A stretch of DNA of 64,000 bases from Pseudovibrio exalbescens DSM 16456 (GTDB lineage: Bacteria > Pseudomonadota > Alphaproteobacteria > Rhizobiales > Stappiaceae). Both the position numbers and the translations under genes were made by a program. Shown one piece after another: positions 8,577-17,053 of the stretch (position 1 is its first letter; each line of letters starts with the position of its first letter). The DNA lies in the NCBI RefSeq assembly GCF_000422785.1, contig NZ_AUGS01000009.1, forward strand, positions 62,001-126,000, written 5' to 3'. The notes under the pieces were generated by a model. It was not told the origin of the DNA and searched no databases. It worked only from the letters and a program-made list of their open reading frames with translations.

Positions 8577-9263
8577 TTACAGCTTGCGGCCCTTCATCAT
8601 TTCCCGCTTGTTGCCAAAGCCCTTGCAACGCTCCACTTCAAATCCGGCCGCCTGCAGGTTTCGACGTACCCAACCTGCGGCGGTATAGGTGGCAAACGTT
8701 CCACTGGGGACCGTATGGTCATGCACGGCCTGCATAAGGGGCTGCCCCCACAGCTCCGGGTTCTTTGCGGGATTGAAGCCATCCAGATACCAGGCCTGAG
8801 CCGGGGTTGGCAGACTGGAAACAAGCGCTGCGGCGTCACCAACCCCTAGATACAAGGTGGCGTCCGGCACGTCTCGCCGTTGCCATCCAGCTTGAAATTC
8901 TCCCTGAACAGAAAGCTCATCAAGAAGGGCGGTCAGATCCGGCCATGGTGACAATGTGCGCGCCATCGCATCCCAGGTCATGGGATATCGCTCGAAAGAC
9001 TGAAAGATCAGATGAGGACGCGAAGTCCGCTCTATCAAGCGTACTTGTCTGAGTGTTTCAAAGAAGTTCAGGCCACTGCCAAACCCCAGCTCAGCCACGA
9101 CAACATCCTGCGCCCCGCGCCACCGCGCTGGCAGATCGTTTCCCTTAATAAATACATAGTCCGTTTCCTCGCGCCCCCCGGCCTTGGAAAAGTAGGTATC
9201 ATCAAACTGCGGGGAGTACGGCACATGGGCGTCCCGCCATTCCAATTGGGCTTTATCTGTCAT
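8577..9263 (-). CDS. mnmD: MnmD-type tRNA 5-aminomethyl-2-thiouridine methyltransferase
   Basis: The 228-residue protein corresponds to the N-terminal methyltransferase half of E. coli MnmC. It carries ELGFGSGLNFFET (SAM-binding motif I), WYLDGFNPAKNPELW, FATYTAAGWVRRNLQAAGF and the GFGNKREM tail that mark MnmD. It should methylate nm5(s2)U to mnm5(s2)U at the tRNA wobble position. It lacks the FAD domain, which is encoded separately and divergently 58 bp away. The ATG at 9263 leaves room for both promoters in the short intergenic gap. Confidence 0.92.
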   Translation of the reverse strand: MTDKAQLEWRDAHVPYSPQFDDTYFSKAGGREETDYVFIKGNDLPARWRGAQDVVVAELGFGSGLNFFETLRQVRLIERTSRPHLIFQSFERYPMTWDAMARTLSPWPDLTALLDELSVQGEFQAGWQRRDVPDATLYLGVGDAAALVSSLPTPAQAWYLDGFNPAKNPELWGQPLMQAVHDHTVPSGTFATYTAAGWVRRNLQAAGFEVERCKGFGNKREMMKGRKL

Positions 9264-9321
9264 ATGAACGGCCAGATCTTACTGTGTAACTGAAATCCTT
9301 GTTAAAGCGGGGCAGATTGAA

Positions 9322-10443
9322 ATGAAAGCCTTTGATATCGCAATTGTCGGCGCTGGCATTTTCGGACTATCGGTAGCCAAAGCCGCCCATGATCGGGGCA
9401 TGCGGGTGGCCTTGATCGAAAAAGACACGGTTGCCAACGGTGCCAGCAAAGGCCTGCTCGGCGCACTGATGCCGCACATCCCGAGCCAATGGAACGACAA
9501 GAAACAATTTCAGTTTGATGCGCTGCGCACGCTGTCCGAGGAAATTGCTGCGCTTGAAGAGGCCACTGGCGTGTCAACGGGCTATCGACGGGTGGGGCGG
9601 CTGATGCCGCTTTACACCCAAGACAAGCTCGATCATGCACTGCACCGCCAAGATGAGAGCCAGACCCGCTGGCGCACAGCCGAAACAGGCTTCAGCTTCA
9701 ATGTCGTTAAAGAAACACCTTTCAAGGACTGGCCGGCAGCAAACACGGCTCCGTTGGGATACATCTGGGACACCCTCGCCGCTCGCGCGAATCCTCGCCT
9801 GGTATCAGCTGCGCTCAAGGCCTATCTGGAACCTCGGATCACCCTACTTGAGCACACCAAGTTCGACCGCTTTGATGAAGACGCCGGACTCGTCCATCTG
9901 GGTGACGGTTCAACGCTGATGGCCGAAAATCTCGTTTTGTCGGCTGGCTACGAGGGCTTCGATCTCATAAAGGACCTCACCAACCAATCCATCGGCAGCG
10001 GGGTGAAGGGGCAATCGCTTGCCCTGAAGCTGGAGCTCCCGGTCGAGCTACCTGTCATCTATGATGAGGGCATATATGTCATTGCCCACGAAAACGGGAC
10101 AGTAGCCGTAGGATCAACCTCTGAGCGTGACTGGTCACACAAGGAAACAGAGGAACCCACCCTTCAAGCCATGCTGGACAAGGCGATTCAGTTTTGCCCG
10201 GTACTGGAAGGGGCGCCCATCATCGACCGCTGGGCCGGCATTCGCCCCAAATGCCGAAAGCGCGACCCCCTTGTGGGTCTGATTCCCGGTCATAAGCGTC
10301 TTTGGGTGGCAACCGGGGGCTTCAAGATCTCCTATGGAATCGCACACCGCATTGCACAAGCGCTGATGAACCAAATCGACGCTACGTCAGGTACGCAAAT
10401 CCACCTGCCCGAGACCTTCACCTGTGCATATCATTTCGCTTGA
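9322..10443 (+). CDS. FAD-dependent oxidoreductase, MnmC C-terminal-domain type
   Basis: The 373-residue DAO-fold flavoprotein has the FAD-binding GAGIFG motif at 10-15. Close to the C terminus are RWAGIRPKCRKRDPLVGLIP and LWVATGGFKISYGIAHRIAQ, which resemble the oxidoreductase half of MnmC. Divergent pairing with mnmD supports a role in converting cmnm5(s2)U to nm5(s2)U in tRNA. A free-standing glycine-oxidase-like enzyme cannot be excluded from motifs alone. In E. coli both activities are fused in one chain; here they are two genes. Confidence 0.8.
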   Translation: MKAFDIAIVGAGIFGLSVAKAAHDRGMRVALIEKDTVANGASKGLLGALMPHIPSQWNDKKQFQFDALRTLSEEIAALEEATGVSTGYRRVGRLMPLYTQDKLDHALHRQDESQTRWRTAETGFSFNVVKETPFKDWPAANTAPLGYIWDTLAARANPRLVSAALKAYLEPRITLLEHTKFDRFDEDAGLVHLGDGSTLMAENLVLSAGYEGFDLIKDLTNQSIGSGVKGQSLALKLELPVELPVIYDEGIYVIAHENGTVAVGSTSERDWSHKETEEPTLQAMLDKAIQFCPVLEGAPIIDRWAGIRPKCRKRDPLVGLIPGHKRLWVATGGFKISYGIAHRIAQALMNQIDATSGTQIHLPETFTCAYHFA

Positions 10444-10629
10444 GCTATGCACTAATGTTCATGGCAGCCATGCGATAAATTAGATGCACGGCTAAGTATC
10501 GCAGAATTCCGCCATTTTCGGCATATTTTGCGCTGCGATATACCACATCACGCCTCTAGAAATCGTAGGGAGTTTGGACTATGTACAGATCAGTCGCCAA
10601 GCACACACAAGCACAAAGGAGATCAAGAA

Positions 10630-11013
10630 ATGAAAACTACTCGTTGGCTTCAGATCGTTGTTCCAGCAATCGCAGCGATTGCTCTCCCCCTTCTGGCAAG
10701 CAATGCCGACATCAACGGCACCAAGGAAGTAGCGCAGCAGGAAAAATCCATTCATTGGTTTGATAGTCTTCGCGCTGACGCTTGGGAAGCTGCCCCAAAG
10801 GCAATGGATGTACAGCAGGCAACTGCCAAGAAGGAAAAAGAAACTGCAAAGTGGTATGACTCTCTGCGTTCCGACGCTTGGGAAGCTGCACCACATCACG
10901 CAAAAATCCAGACTGCTGACAACTATGCAAATGAAGCAACTGTAAACTGGTATGATGCACTGCGCGCCGAAGCATGGCAGATCGTGCAGAACAGCCCAGA
11001 AAAGAACAGCTAA
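10630..11013 (+). CDS. Unknown exported protein with three exact-period 32-residue repeats
   Basis: I do not recognise this 127-residue protein. An N-terminal signal peptide (about residues 1-26, VVPAIAAIALPLLASNAD) is followed by three copies of the motif W-[FY]-D-[SA]-L-R-x-[DE]-A-W-[EQ]. The first Trp of each copy is at 43, 75 and 107, a strict 32-residue period. The linkers are Ala/Lys/Glu-rich and probably helical. The start is the ATG at 10630, with AAAGGAG about 8 nt upstream; a longer in-frame extension from 10528 lacks this support. It stands alone between mnmC2 and yggT. Function is unknown; a secreted or periplasmic location is inferred. Confidence 0.75.
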   Translation: MKTTRWLQIVVPAIAAIALPLLASNADINGTKEVAQQEKSIHWFDSLRADAWEAAPKAMDVQQATAKKEKETAKWYDSLRSDAWEAAPHHAKIQTADNYANEATVNWYDALRAEAWQIVQNSPEKNS

Positions 11014-11418
11014 TTCAGTTCCAGCTGCTCATTGAGGCAGTTTTGCAATCGACCAGACAGATTTTCATTTGCACACAAAAACCAATGACGCCCCAGAATC
11101 GCAGAAGCCTCCCAAGCCTGCACGTCATTGGAAATCAAGAAAGACAGACTGCACTGGCCCCATATGTGACAGTCTCTTGCCAAAGCATTGGGCGCGCTCC
11201 GCGCCGTCGGAGCGCCCCCAGCTGGCAATAAAGCCCTTTCAAGCGGCTAAAAACACTCGTTTTTTCAACCCAATTTAAAACCAAAAGCATTAGCGTCACT
11301 CTTGCGGGTGCGTGCAATCGCAGCTACATCATGGCTACGAGCCGTTATCAAGGCTGAGAGTGGGCGATGGCGGCAATCACTCAACACCTGCCCGGATTAT
11401 TTGGAGAAGTGGCAATCC
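11014..11418. other. 405-bp gap with one strong hairpin
   Basis: No gene with credible coding features is seen. GGGCGCGCTCCG (11190-11201) and CGGAGCGCCCC (11208-11218) form a stable GC-rich hairpin with one bulged base, downstream of the repeat-protein gene. It lacks a T tract, so it may be a transcript-stabilising end rather than a classical terminator. The remaining sequence probably carries the yggT promoter. Confidence 0.45.
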
Positions 11419-11709
11419 ATGCTAGCTATTCTTGATGTCGTGATGCTCGTTCTGAACCTGTACACATGGGTTATCATTGCGAGCGCTATTTTCTCTTGGC
11501 TGTATGCCTTCAACATCGTGAACCCGAGCAATCAGTTCGTTTCCATGATTGGCCAGGCGCTGTACAGCTTAACGGAGCCGGCTTTACGCCCGATCCGCCG
11601 CATCATGCCGAACATGGGCGGACTGGACCTGTCTCCTGTTGTCCTGCTGATCGGTATTTTCTTCATTCAAAACGTGATTGCCCGCTACGTTTACCCAAAC
11701 GTATTCTAG
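11419..11709 (+). CDS. YggT family integral membrane protein
   Basis: The 96-residue protein has two hydrophobic segments (about 2-26 and 68-90). They flank the conserved [12 protein letters not shown] and [12 protein letters not shown] motifs of the YggT family (COG0762), linked in various bacteria to osmotic tolerance or cell-division machinery. The start is the ATG at 11419 with GGAGAAG 8-10 nt upstream; an upstream in-frame extension to 11302 does not resemble the family and was excluded. yggU follows after 1 bp, which is a common gene order. Confidence 0.9.
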   Translation: MLAILDVVMLVLNLYTWVIIASAIFSWLYAFNIVNPSNQFVSMIGQALYSLTEPALRPIRRIMPNMGGLDLSPVVLLIGIFFIQNVIARYVYPNVF

Positions 11710-11710
11710 G

Positions 11711-12037
11711 ATGTCACAATCCAATGGCGTTCCCTGGTCTCGGTGCCAAGGCGGACTGGTTCTCCAGGTCCGCCTGACGCCTAAATCCTTCAAGGATGCT
11801 CTTGAAGGCCTTACTCGGCAGGCAGACGGTAAATGCTATCTCGCGGCGCGCGTACGCGCAGTTCCGGAGAAAGGCGCAGCCAACAAGGCGCTCACCAAAT
11901 TGACCGCCAAGACGCTGGGGCTGCCAAAGTCCGCAATCTCGCTCGAATCAGGCAGCACATCACGCATCAAAACGCTTCGTCTGGAAGGCAATCCCGACGA
12001 GATCGAAGCAGCATTGCGGGAACTCTTGAAAAACTGA
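11711..12037 (+). CDS. YggU family protein (DUF167)
   Basis: The 108-residue protein carries the DUF167/UPF0235 core. This comprises VRLTPKSFKDALEG, the YLAARVRAVPEKGAANKALTK block and a closing LEGNPDEIEAALRELL helix. PEKGAANKAL is the family signature. The start is the ATG at 11711, immediately after the yggT stop codon, so the two are translationally coupled. The biochemical role of the family is not established. It converges on the Trm112-like gene with 3 bp between the stops. Confidence 0.88.
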   Translation: MSQSNGVPWSRCQGGLVLQVRLTPKSFKDALEGLTRQADGKCYLAARVRAVPEKGAANKALTKLTAKTLGLPKSAISLESGSTSRIKTLRLEGNPDEIEAALRELLKN

Positions 12038-12040
12038 GGC

Positions 12041-12238
12041 TTACTCGGCCTCGTCCAACGGACGGGCTTCTTCCGCCAGCATTACCGGAATGCCATCTCG
12101 GATCGGATAGGCCAGCTTGGCAGCACGGGAAATCAGCTCCTGCCGTTCAGCATCATACTCCAGCGTGGTCTTAGAAACGGGACACACCAGCAGTTCCAGC
12201 AGCCGACGATCAATCTTGTGACTAGATGTATTTGACAT
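12041..12238 (-). CDS. Trm112 family protein (YcaR/UPF0434)
   Basis: The 65-residue protein has the fold signature [19 protein letters not shown] and [20 protein letters not shown]. Only one of the usual zinc-binding cysteines (LVCP) is kept, as in many bacterial members. Trm112 proteins bind and activate methyltransferases in other organisms; the bacterial partner is not clear. It lies 22 bp after the LON-domain gene on the same strand and is probably the last gene of a cnoX-LON-Trm112 transcript. Confidence 0.9.
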   Translation of the reverse strand: MSNTSSHKIDRRLLELLVCPVSKTTLEYDAERQELISRAAKLAYPIRDGIPVMLAEEARPLDEAE

Positions 12239-12260
12239 GTTTTATCCGGTATAACGCCGC

Positions 12261-12959
12261 CTATTGGATCGATGGCCCTGCGCCCGGGTTGTCCCGTGCC
12301 ATTTCCATCTCGGCCAAAGCAATGAGGGTATCGGCACGAACCTTAAGTGATTCGGCCTCTAAAAGGGCTTGTTTTTCCTTGGGTCCGTAGGGGCTCATCA
12401 TGGAAAGAGCATTGATCAATACTTCAGTGGAAGCTGTATTGACGCTTTCCCAATCCGCTTCCATTTCGTTGGCTTCCAGATACGATTGCAGAGCGCTCAA
12501 AACACCATCGCGGTCCACCTCTTCCTCGCCAACCCCGGGGGTCAGATCTTCAACGTAACGGCTGATGTCAATCGCTCCCCGCCGAAACGGCGCGCGATCC
12601 TCAACCTCGCCAATCAGATCAAACCGACTGATTCCGGAAAGGGTGACAAGGTAGCGACCATCTCCGCTTTCTTGAAAAGAGGTGATGCGTCCCAAACATC
12701 CAACAGACTGAAGCGGCGGCCGCGCGCCAGGCACCTCTTCCTCACCTTCCTTCAAATCTGGCTGTATCATCCCGATCACCCGGTCTGTGCGCATGGCGGC
12801 ATCCACCATGGCAATATACCTCGGCTCGAAGATATTCAGCGGAATGTGGGACCGCGGCAGCAGCAATGCACCCTCAAGAGGGAAAAGGGGTACTACCTTC
12901 GGTACGTCCTCGATTGTCTGGTAGGTTGCATTGCCAACTGTCATCACATCACTTTCCAT
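12261..12959 (-). CDS. LON substrate-binding (peptidase S16 N-terminal) domain protein
   Basis: The 232-residue protein consists of a LON N-terminal domain without protease or ATPase modules. It shows VVPLFPLEGALLLPRSHIPL, NIFEPRYIAMVDAAM and GCLGRITSFQESGDGRYLV. A helical C-terminal part includes EADWESVNTASTEVLINALS. Such stand-alone domains are common next to CnoX-type thioredoxins in alphaproteobacteria and are thought to bind proteins. An internal ATG at 12944 with GGAAAG upstream is an equally good start. It is 27 bp downstream of the thioredoxin gene. Confidence 0.9.
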   Translation of the reverse strand: MESDVMTVGNATYQTIEDVPKVVPLFPLEGALLLPRSHIPLNIFEPRYIAMVDAAMRTDRVIGMIQPDLKEGEEEVPGARPPLQSVGCLGRITSFQESGDGRYLVTLSGISRFDLIGEVEDRAPFRRGAIDISRYVEDLTPGVGEEEVDRDGVLSALQSYLEANEMEADWESVNTASTEVLINALSMMSPYGPKEKQALLEAESLKVRADTLIALAEMEMARDNPGAGPSIQ

Positions 12960-12986
12960 AGGCTATCTGAACTAGACCATGTACGA

Positions 12987-13964
12987 TCAGGAGAACAGAA
13001 TAGATGACAATTTCCTGCGGCCATAAGTTGAAGCCGGATCCTTGAAGCCCCAGGCTTCAAAGAACTGCAGCAACTGCTGGCGGGCGCCATCTTCATTCCA
13101 CTCGCGGTCGCGTTTCATGATCTCTATGAGCTGATCAACCGCTTCTTCCTTCTCGCCCCGGGCATTCAATCCCAGTGCATAATCGAACCGCGCCTGATGA
13201 TCATCAGCGTTGCCTTCAATCCGGGCACGCAATTCCGACAGGTCATCGACTTGATCTGCCTGCTCAGCCAGTTCAATGGCCTTTGCAGCAGCCAGATACT
13301 CTTGATCCTGACGTTTGTCTTCAGGTGTCATCTCGAGCGTTTGCTTGGCCCGATCCACTTCCTCTGCCGCCACAAAGCATTGCGCCAGACCGGAAATGGC
13401 TTTCACATTGTCTGCTTCCATGGACAAAACACCGGCATAAGCTTGCGCTGCCTGCGTGATATCGCCTGACGCACGGGCGGCATCGGCTTGTTCCAGCATG
13501 ACATCTACATCGCTCGGGCCAATCTTGACGCCAAGTTTCTCAATGAAAGCCTTGATCTGGCTTTCCGGCTGAGCGCCCATAAAGCCATCGACAGGCTGTC
13601 CCTGTTTGAAGGCCACCACAGCCGGAATGGACTGAACGCCCATCTGACCGGCAATTTCCGGGTAGTCTTCAATGTTCATCTTCACGAGCTTTACAGCCCC
13701 GCCCGCTTCTCGAACGACGGATTCAAGAACAGGCGTCAACTGTTTGCAAGGGCCACACCACGGTGCCCAGAAATCCACGATGACAGGCGTTTGCATGGAC
13801 GCTTCCATGACGTCCTGCATGAAAGTCTGCGTCGTTGTATCCTTGATCAGGTCATCGCCCTGTGCAGACGCAGCCTGACCCTGCCCGGTTTGGTAGCCTC
13901 CACCATAACCGCCGCCCATTGTGCCGCCGAGGCTGCCACCTACTGAAAAGCCGGATCCACTCAT
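12987..13964 (-). CDS. cnoX: Thioredoxin with TPR tail, CnoX/YbbN type
   Basis: The 325-residue protein begins with a Gly/Ser/Gln-rich tail of about 35 residues. A thioredoxin domain follows with VIVDFWAPWCGPCK (CGPC at 70-73), then tetratricopeptide-like helices to the C terminus (ARFDYALGLNARGEKEEAVD). This is the CnoX (YbbN) layout: a chaperedoxin that holds unfolding proteins and protects cysteines. Unlike E. coli CnoX it keeps both active-site cysteines, as reported for Caulobacter. I chose the ATG at 13964; a TTG at 14006 would add 14 basic residues but has less support. Confidence 0.9.
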   Translation of the reverse strand: MSGSGFSVGGSLGGTMGGGYGGGYQTGQGQAASAQGDDLIKDTTTQTFMQDVMEASMQTPVIVDFWAPWCGPCKQLTPVLESVVREAGGAVKLVKMNIEDYPEIAGQMGVQSIPAVVAFKQGQPVDGFMGAQPESQIKAFIEKLGVKIGPSDVDVMLEQADAARASGDITQAAQAYAGVLSMEADNVKAISGLAQCFVAAEEVDRAKQTLEMTPEDKRQDQEYLAAAKAIELAEQADQVDDLSELRARIEGNADDHQARFDYALGLNARGEKEEAVDQLIEIMKRDREWNEDGARQQLLQFFEAWGFKDPASTYGRRKLSSILFS

Positions 13965-14075
13965 ATGCCCTGATCCCTTAATTCTGCGCCGCCTCAACAG
14001 CGGCAAAAACCATAGTCAATTACGCCTAACATGGCGTCTTGGGGCTGGAAATACAATTCCCCTCCCACGTTTCTG

Positions 14076-14594
14076 TTAATGCGCTTCCTGCGCTTGCGCC
14101 GAAACACTCAGAACCTGTGGCTCATGCCCACATGCGCGGACGAACTTGAGCAGATCCCCAGAAGAAATCGCCGTGGTCGCCGTGTTCTGCAGCGGGTGAT
14201 AATTCAACAGGTCATGTTCCATCATGGCCGCATCCAGAACTACCGTGACACGGCGCGCTGCACGATCGTTTATCAGCGAAAACGGGGTAACCGACCCCGG
14301 CTCGACCCCCAGCACCTCCATTAGCAGATCGGGTTTGCCGAATGAAACCCGCCCTGAGGCACCAATCAACGGCCCTGTGGCCTTGAGGTCGATCTTGGCG
14401 TCATTGAGAGCCACGATCAAAAACAAGTTCCCCTTCTTGTCCTTGAGAAACAGGTTCTTGGTATGACCACCTGGCAGATTGTCGATAATCTCATGGGACT
14501 CGGCAACGGTGAATACCGCTGGATGTTCAACCGTGGAGGTTTCGATCCCCAGTTCATCCAAGAAATGCATCAACTCCTCACGACTGGCAGCCAT
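14076..14594 (-). CDS. Prolyl-tRNA editing protein (YbaK/ProX-type deacylase)
   Basis: The 172-residue protein has the YbaK/aa-tRNA-editing fold: VEHPAVFTVAES near the N terminus, then LPGGHTKNLFLKDKKGN. The K-N-L-F-L-K-D segment contains the conserved catalytic lysine. It is followed by GRVSFGKPDLL and LGVEPGSVTPFSLINDRAAR. Stand-alone members hydrolyse mischarged Ala-tRNA(Pro), in trans to prolyl-tRNA synthetase. The start is the ATG at 14594 preceded by GGGGAGAA; a longer frame to 14711 adds nonconserved residues. It appears to be a single-gene unit. Confidence 0.9.
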   Translation of the reverse strand: MAASREELMHFLDELGIETSTVEHPAVFTVAESHEIIDNLPGGHTKNLFLKDKKGNLFLIVALNDAKIDLKATGPLIGASGRVSFGKPDLLMEVLGVEPGSVTPFSLINDRAARRVTVVLDAAMMEHDLLNYHPLQNTATTAISSGDLLKFVRACGHEPQVLSVSAQAQEAH

Positions 14595-14776
14595 TGAGTT
14601 CTCCCCAACCTGAAAAATAGAGTGAAATTCACCGCTTGCGGCTTGTACCGTCCGCAATCGTCCAAAACAAGGAATTTCCTTATAAAACAGCAGGTTTGAC
14701 AAACCAACCATCGCTCATGCCGGCAAATGAAATCCACAGAACACACAAAAGTTGGGCCAGGAACCGAAATTCCTTA

Positions 14777-14807
14777 TTGCATTCATCGGAAGCTTTTGCC
14801 ATATAAC
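14777..14807 (+). promoter_or_regulatory. Possible promoter for the tRNA-Gly pair
   Basis: TTGCAT (14777-14782) and TATAAC (14802-14807) could be -35 and -10 elements, but the 19-bp spacer is long. The first tRNA begins about 48 bp further on. This is a weak suggestion. Confidence 0.25.
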
Positions 14808-14855
14808 GCCCACCTCACCGACGGGGCCCACACGAGGGACCTGTTCGAAACGGAT

Positions 14856-14930
14856 GCGGGCGTAGCTCAGGGGTAGAGCGCAACCTTGCCAAGGTTGATG
14901 TCGTGAGTTCGAATCTCATCGCCCGCTCCA
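14856..14930 (+). tRNA. tRNA-Gly (anticodon GCC), copy 1
   Basis: A complete 75-nt cloverleaf with encoded CCA. The acceptor stem is GCGGGCG/CGCCCGC with T as discriminator, and the D arm contains GCTCAGGGGTAGAGC. The anticodon stem CAACC/GGTTG encloses the loop TTGCCAA, giving anticodon GCC. The T arm contains the GTTCGAATC core. It is followed after 64 bp by an identical copy. Confidence 0.98.
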
Positions 14931-14994
14931 ATTTCTCATCACCCGTGAGAAATCCGGTTCCACCCATACCGGTTTGGTGAGTGAAAATGGATAT

Positions 14995-15069
14995 GCGGGC
15001 GTAGCTCAGGGGTAGAGCGCAACCTTGCCAAGGTTGATGTCGTGAGTTCGAATCTCATCGCCCGCTCCA
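14995..15069 (+). tRNA. tRNA-Gly (anticodon GCC), copy 2
   Basis: This gene is base-for-base identical to the tRNA at 14856-14930, including the encoded CCA, and is probably transcribed with it. The intervening 64 bp and the downstream flank differ, so the duplication covers only the tRNA itself plus the one or two bases before it. Confidence 0.98.
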
Positions 15070-15165
15070 TTTCATTCTTCGATCCCCTCTCCTGAAAATC
15101 CAATTTTTCATCACGCCATCTTTCGACTGCGCCTGTAATACGTGTTGTCGAGGAAGGGAACTTTA

Positions 15166-15690
15166 ATGGACACACTCCACGTTGTGTCGGGATGCTCTGG
15201 CGGCGGCAAATCCACACTTCTTTCAACGCTTCAGAAGCAAGGATTTCCCGTTTTCAAAGAAGCAGGCCGGGAAATCGTAGCATCCGAACAGGCCCACGGC
15301 GGCTCCGCACTTCCCTGGATTGACCTGGCAGCGTTTGCGGAGCGTGCCATCGCACAATGCCTTGAGGACTTCCGGTGCGCCGCGCAACTGACTGGACCGG
15401 TGTTTTTCGACCGCTCATTGATTGATGCGGTCACCGCTTATGAACACGCAACGGGATCAAAACAATATCGTGCCTTGCTGCAAGAGCACCGATACGCACG
15501 GACCGTGTTTTTCGCCCCGCCATGGCAAGCGATTTACCGCACTGACGCCGAACGCCAACATGGCTTCGCAGAAGCATGCGCTGAAGTCAGACGCCTGGAG
15601 CATACCTATTCACAGGCAGGCTACAGCTTGCTGCGCCTGCATGAATGCCCGGTCACCGAGCGCGCGTATTTCATACTTAACCACATCTAG
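15166..15690 (+). CDS. P-loop ATPase/kinase-like protein (AAA_28-type)
   Basis: The 174-residue protein opens with a strand and a Walker A motif, SGCSGGGKST (residues 8-17). VFKEAGREIVASEQ and a FDRSLIDAVTAYEHATG segment follow, the latter acting as a Walker B/DR motif. FFAPPWQAIYRTDAERQ comes next. These features fit the AAA_28 family of small predicted NTPases or kinases with unknown substrate. The start is the ATG at 15166 after GGAAGGGAA; an upstream GTG at 15142 is less likely. Its stop overlaps the end of the convergent monooxygenase gene by 4 bp. Confidence 0.78.
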   Translation: MDTLHVVSGCSGGGKSTLLSTLQKQGFPVFKEAGREIVASEQAHGGSALPWIDLAAFAERAIAQCLEDFRCAAQLTGPVFFDRSLIDAVTAYEHATGSKQYRALLQEHRYARTVFFAPPWQAIYRTDAERQHGFAEACAEVRRLEHTYSQAGYSLLRLHECPVTERAYFILNHI

Positions 15691-16847
15691 GAGCGCGCAC
15701 TACTCACCACTTCCGAATGGTCGCCCGTTCCGATCCCTTCCACTGACAACCAGGGCGGAAAGGGTGTGTTGCTTGCTGATATCAACGGCAGAAACCGGGA
15801 TTGGAACCAACTTGAGCGAGCATAAAGCGGAATAAGGGTCCGGCGCACGAACCGCGCCCAGAAGCGCTCGGACGCCATGAGACGGGTCGATGGATCCACG
15901 GTTTCAATAACCTGCAAGGCGACGGGCCGCCTGTCTTCCGTGTATTCATCGGTCCGACCGGTACTGATTTGCCAAGCCAGCCACGCCGCATCCTCAATAC
16001 CCATGTTCATGCCCCGCCCGCCAAACGGCGAATGTATGTGTGCTGCATCGCCAACCAGAAACACACTGCCGCTTTGATAGGTATCAACCAGACGATGGGA
16101 GATCTTGAAGGTGCTTTGCCAATGCACGTGCTCGACGTGAAGCGGCGACGGCACATGCTCCAGGATATCCGGATGGTCTGAAATCAACCGGACCCGCGAT
16201 CCTCCGAGGGGAAACAAGGCGAACAACACGGGCGCTTCATCAAACACGCTGATGCTGTCCAGCGGCAATTCAGTGCTAATATCCACATCCGCCAGCCCCC
16301 ACTCATGCTCATAGGCCGAGCCTTTGAAGGACTGCCCAATCATGTGACGCGTGGGTGAATGGGCGCCATCAGCCCCAATCACAACGTCGGGAGAGACATG
16401 TTGCTCTTCACCGGTTGGCAGCCCCAGAACCACCTGAGACCTACCGCCAATTTGGTGCAAGGATTTAAGAGTTACACCGCGGTCCACCCGGCCACCATAG
16501 CCTTGCAGGGTTTCCTCCAACACGGCCTCAGTTTCTGATTGTGAGAGAAGCAGCATGAAATCATAGGGTTGAGGCAACTGGCCGATATCTATTCGAACCA
16601 ACTCACCCTCGGGCCCATAAAGTCTGGCCAGCCGTATCTTCTGCCCCTTTTCCATCAAGATATCCCGGGCTCCACTTGGAGCCAGAATCTTCAAGGTCCG
16701 CGGATTGATCACCAACGCACGAGAATAAGGGCTGGGCTCAGGTAGTTGATCGATGATCCGCGGCCGGTATCCGCGCCGATAAAGCTCAATGGCGGCGGTC
16801 AATCCGGAAGGGCCAGCGCCCACGATCAAGATGTCTTTTGGCATCAA
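15687..16847 (-). CDS. FAD-dependent aromatic-hydroxylase-type monooxygenase
   Basis: The 386-residue class A flavoprotein monooxygenase has GAGPSG at 10-15, the DG motif VVIGADGAHSPTRH near residue 160 and the GD motif VFLVGDAAHIHSPFGGRGMN near 275. This is the layout of the PheA/TfdB and PgaE-like hydroxylases that use NAD(P)H and O2 to hydroxylate aromatic or polyketide rings. It lacks the C-terminal thioredoxin-like domain of longer members. No catabolic partner is adjacent, so the substrate is open. A second ATG codon follows the first. Confidence 0.85.
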   Translation of the reverse strand: MMPKDILIVGAGPSGLTAAIELYRRGYRPRIIDQLPEPSPYSRALVINPRTLKILAPSGARDILMEKGQKIRLARLYGPEGELVRIDIGQLPQPYDFMLLLSQSETEAVLEETLQGYGGRVDRGVTLKSLHQIGGRSQVVLGLPTGEEQHVSPDVVIGADGAHSPTRHMIGQSFKGSAYEHEWGLADVDISTELPLDSISVFDEAPVLFALFPLGGSRVRLISDHPDILEHVPSPLHVEHVHWQSTFKISHRLVDTYQSGSVFLVGDAAHIHSPFGGRGMNMGIEDAAWLAWQISTGRTDEYTEDRRPVALQVIETVDPSTRLMASERFWARFVRRTLIPLYARSSWFQSRFLPLISASNTPFPPWLSVEGIGTGDHSEVVSSARS

Positions 16848-17053
16848 TTCAACCTTTTCATGGCCGACGTCCTTTAAAGACTATTCGACGAGCCGTGAAA
16901 GTTTGGTATGCACTTTGAAACCGAGTCTCCATGAAATCAACTGGTTAAAAAATCAGTGAGGCATTTGGGAGCGCGCTTTCCTGTCGAAGGTTCCATGCGA
17001 GCCTGCGCAACTTGAAGGCGGATTGTGGACCTCGAAAGACAAGAAGAGAGACA

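Noticed and set aside
10581-10763. 60-codon frame starting just before and overlapping the 32-residue-repeat gene
   Set aside because: A GGGAG element precedes its ATG, but the product is basic, Ser-rich and unlike a leader peptide, and it overlaps a well-supported gene out of frame.
14856-15069. tRNA-Gly pair as an integration site for a genomic island
   Set aside because: No integrase, attachment-site repeat or change of gene content follows; the duplication is limited to the tRNA.
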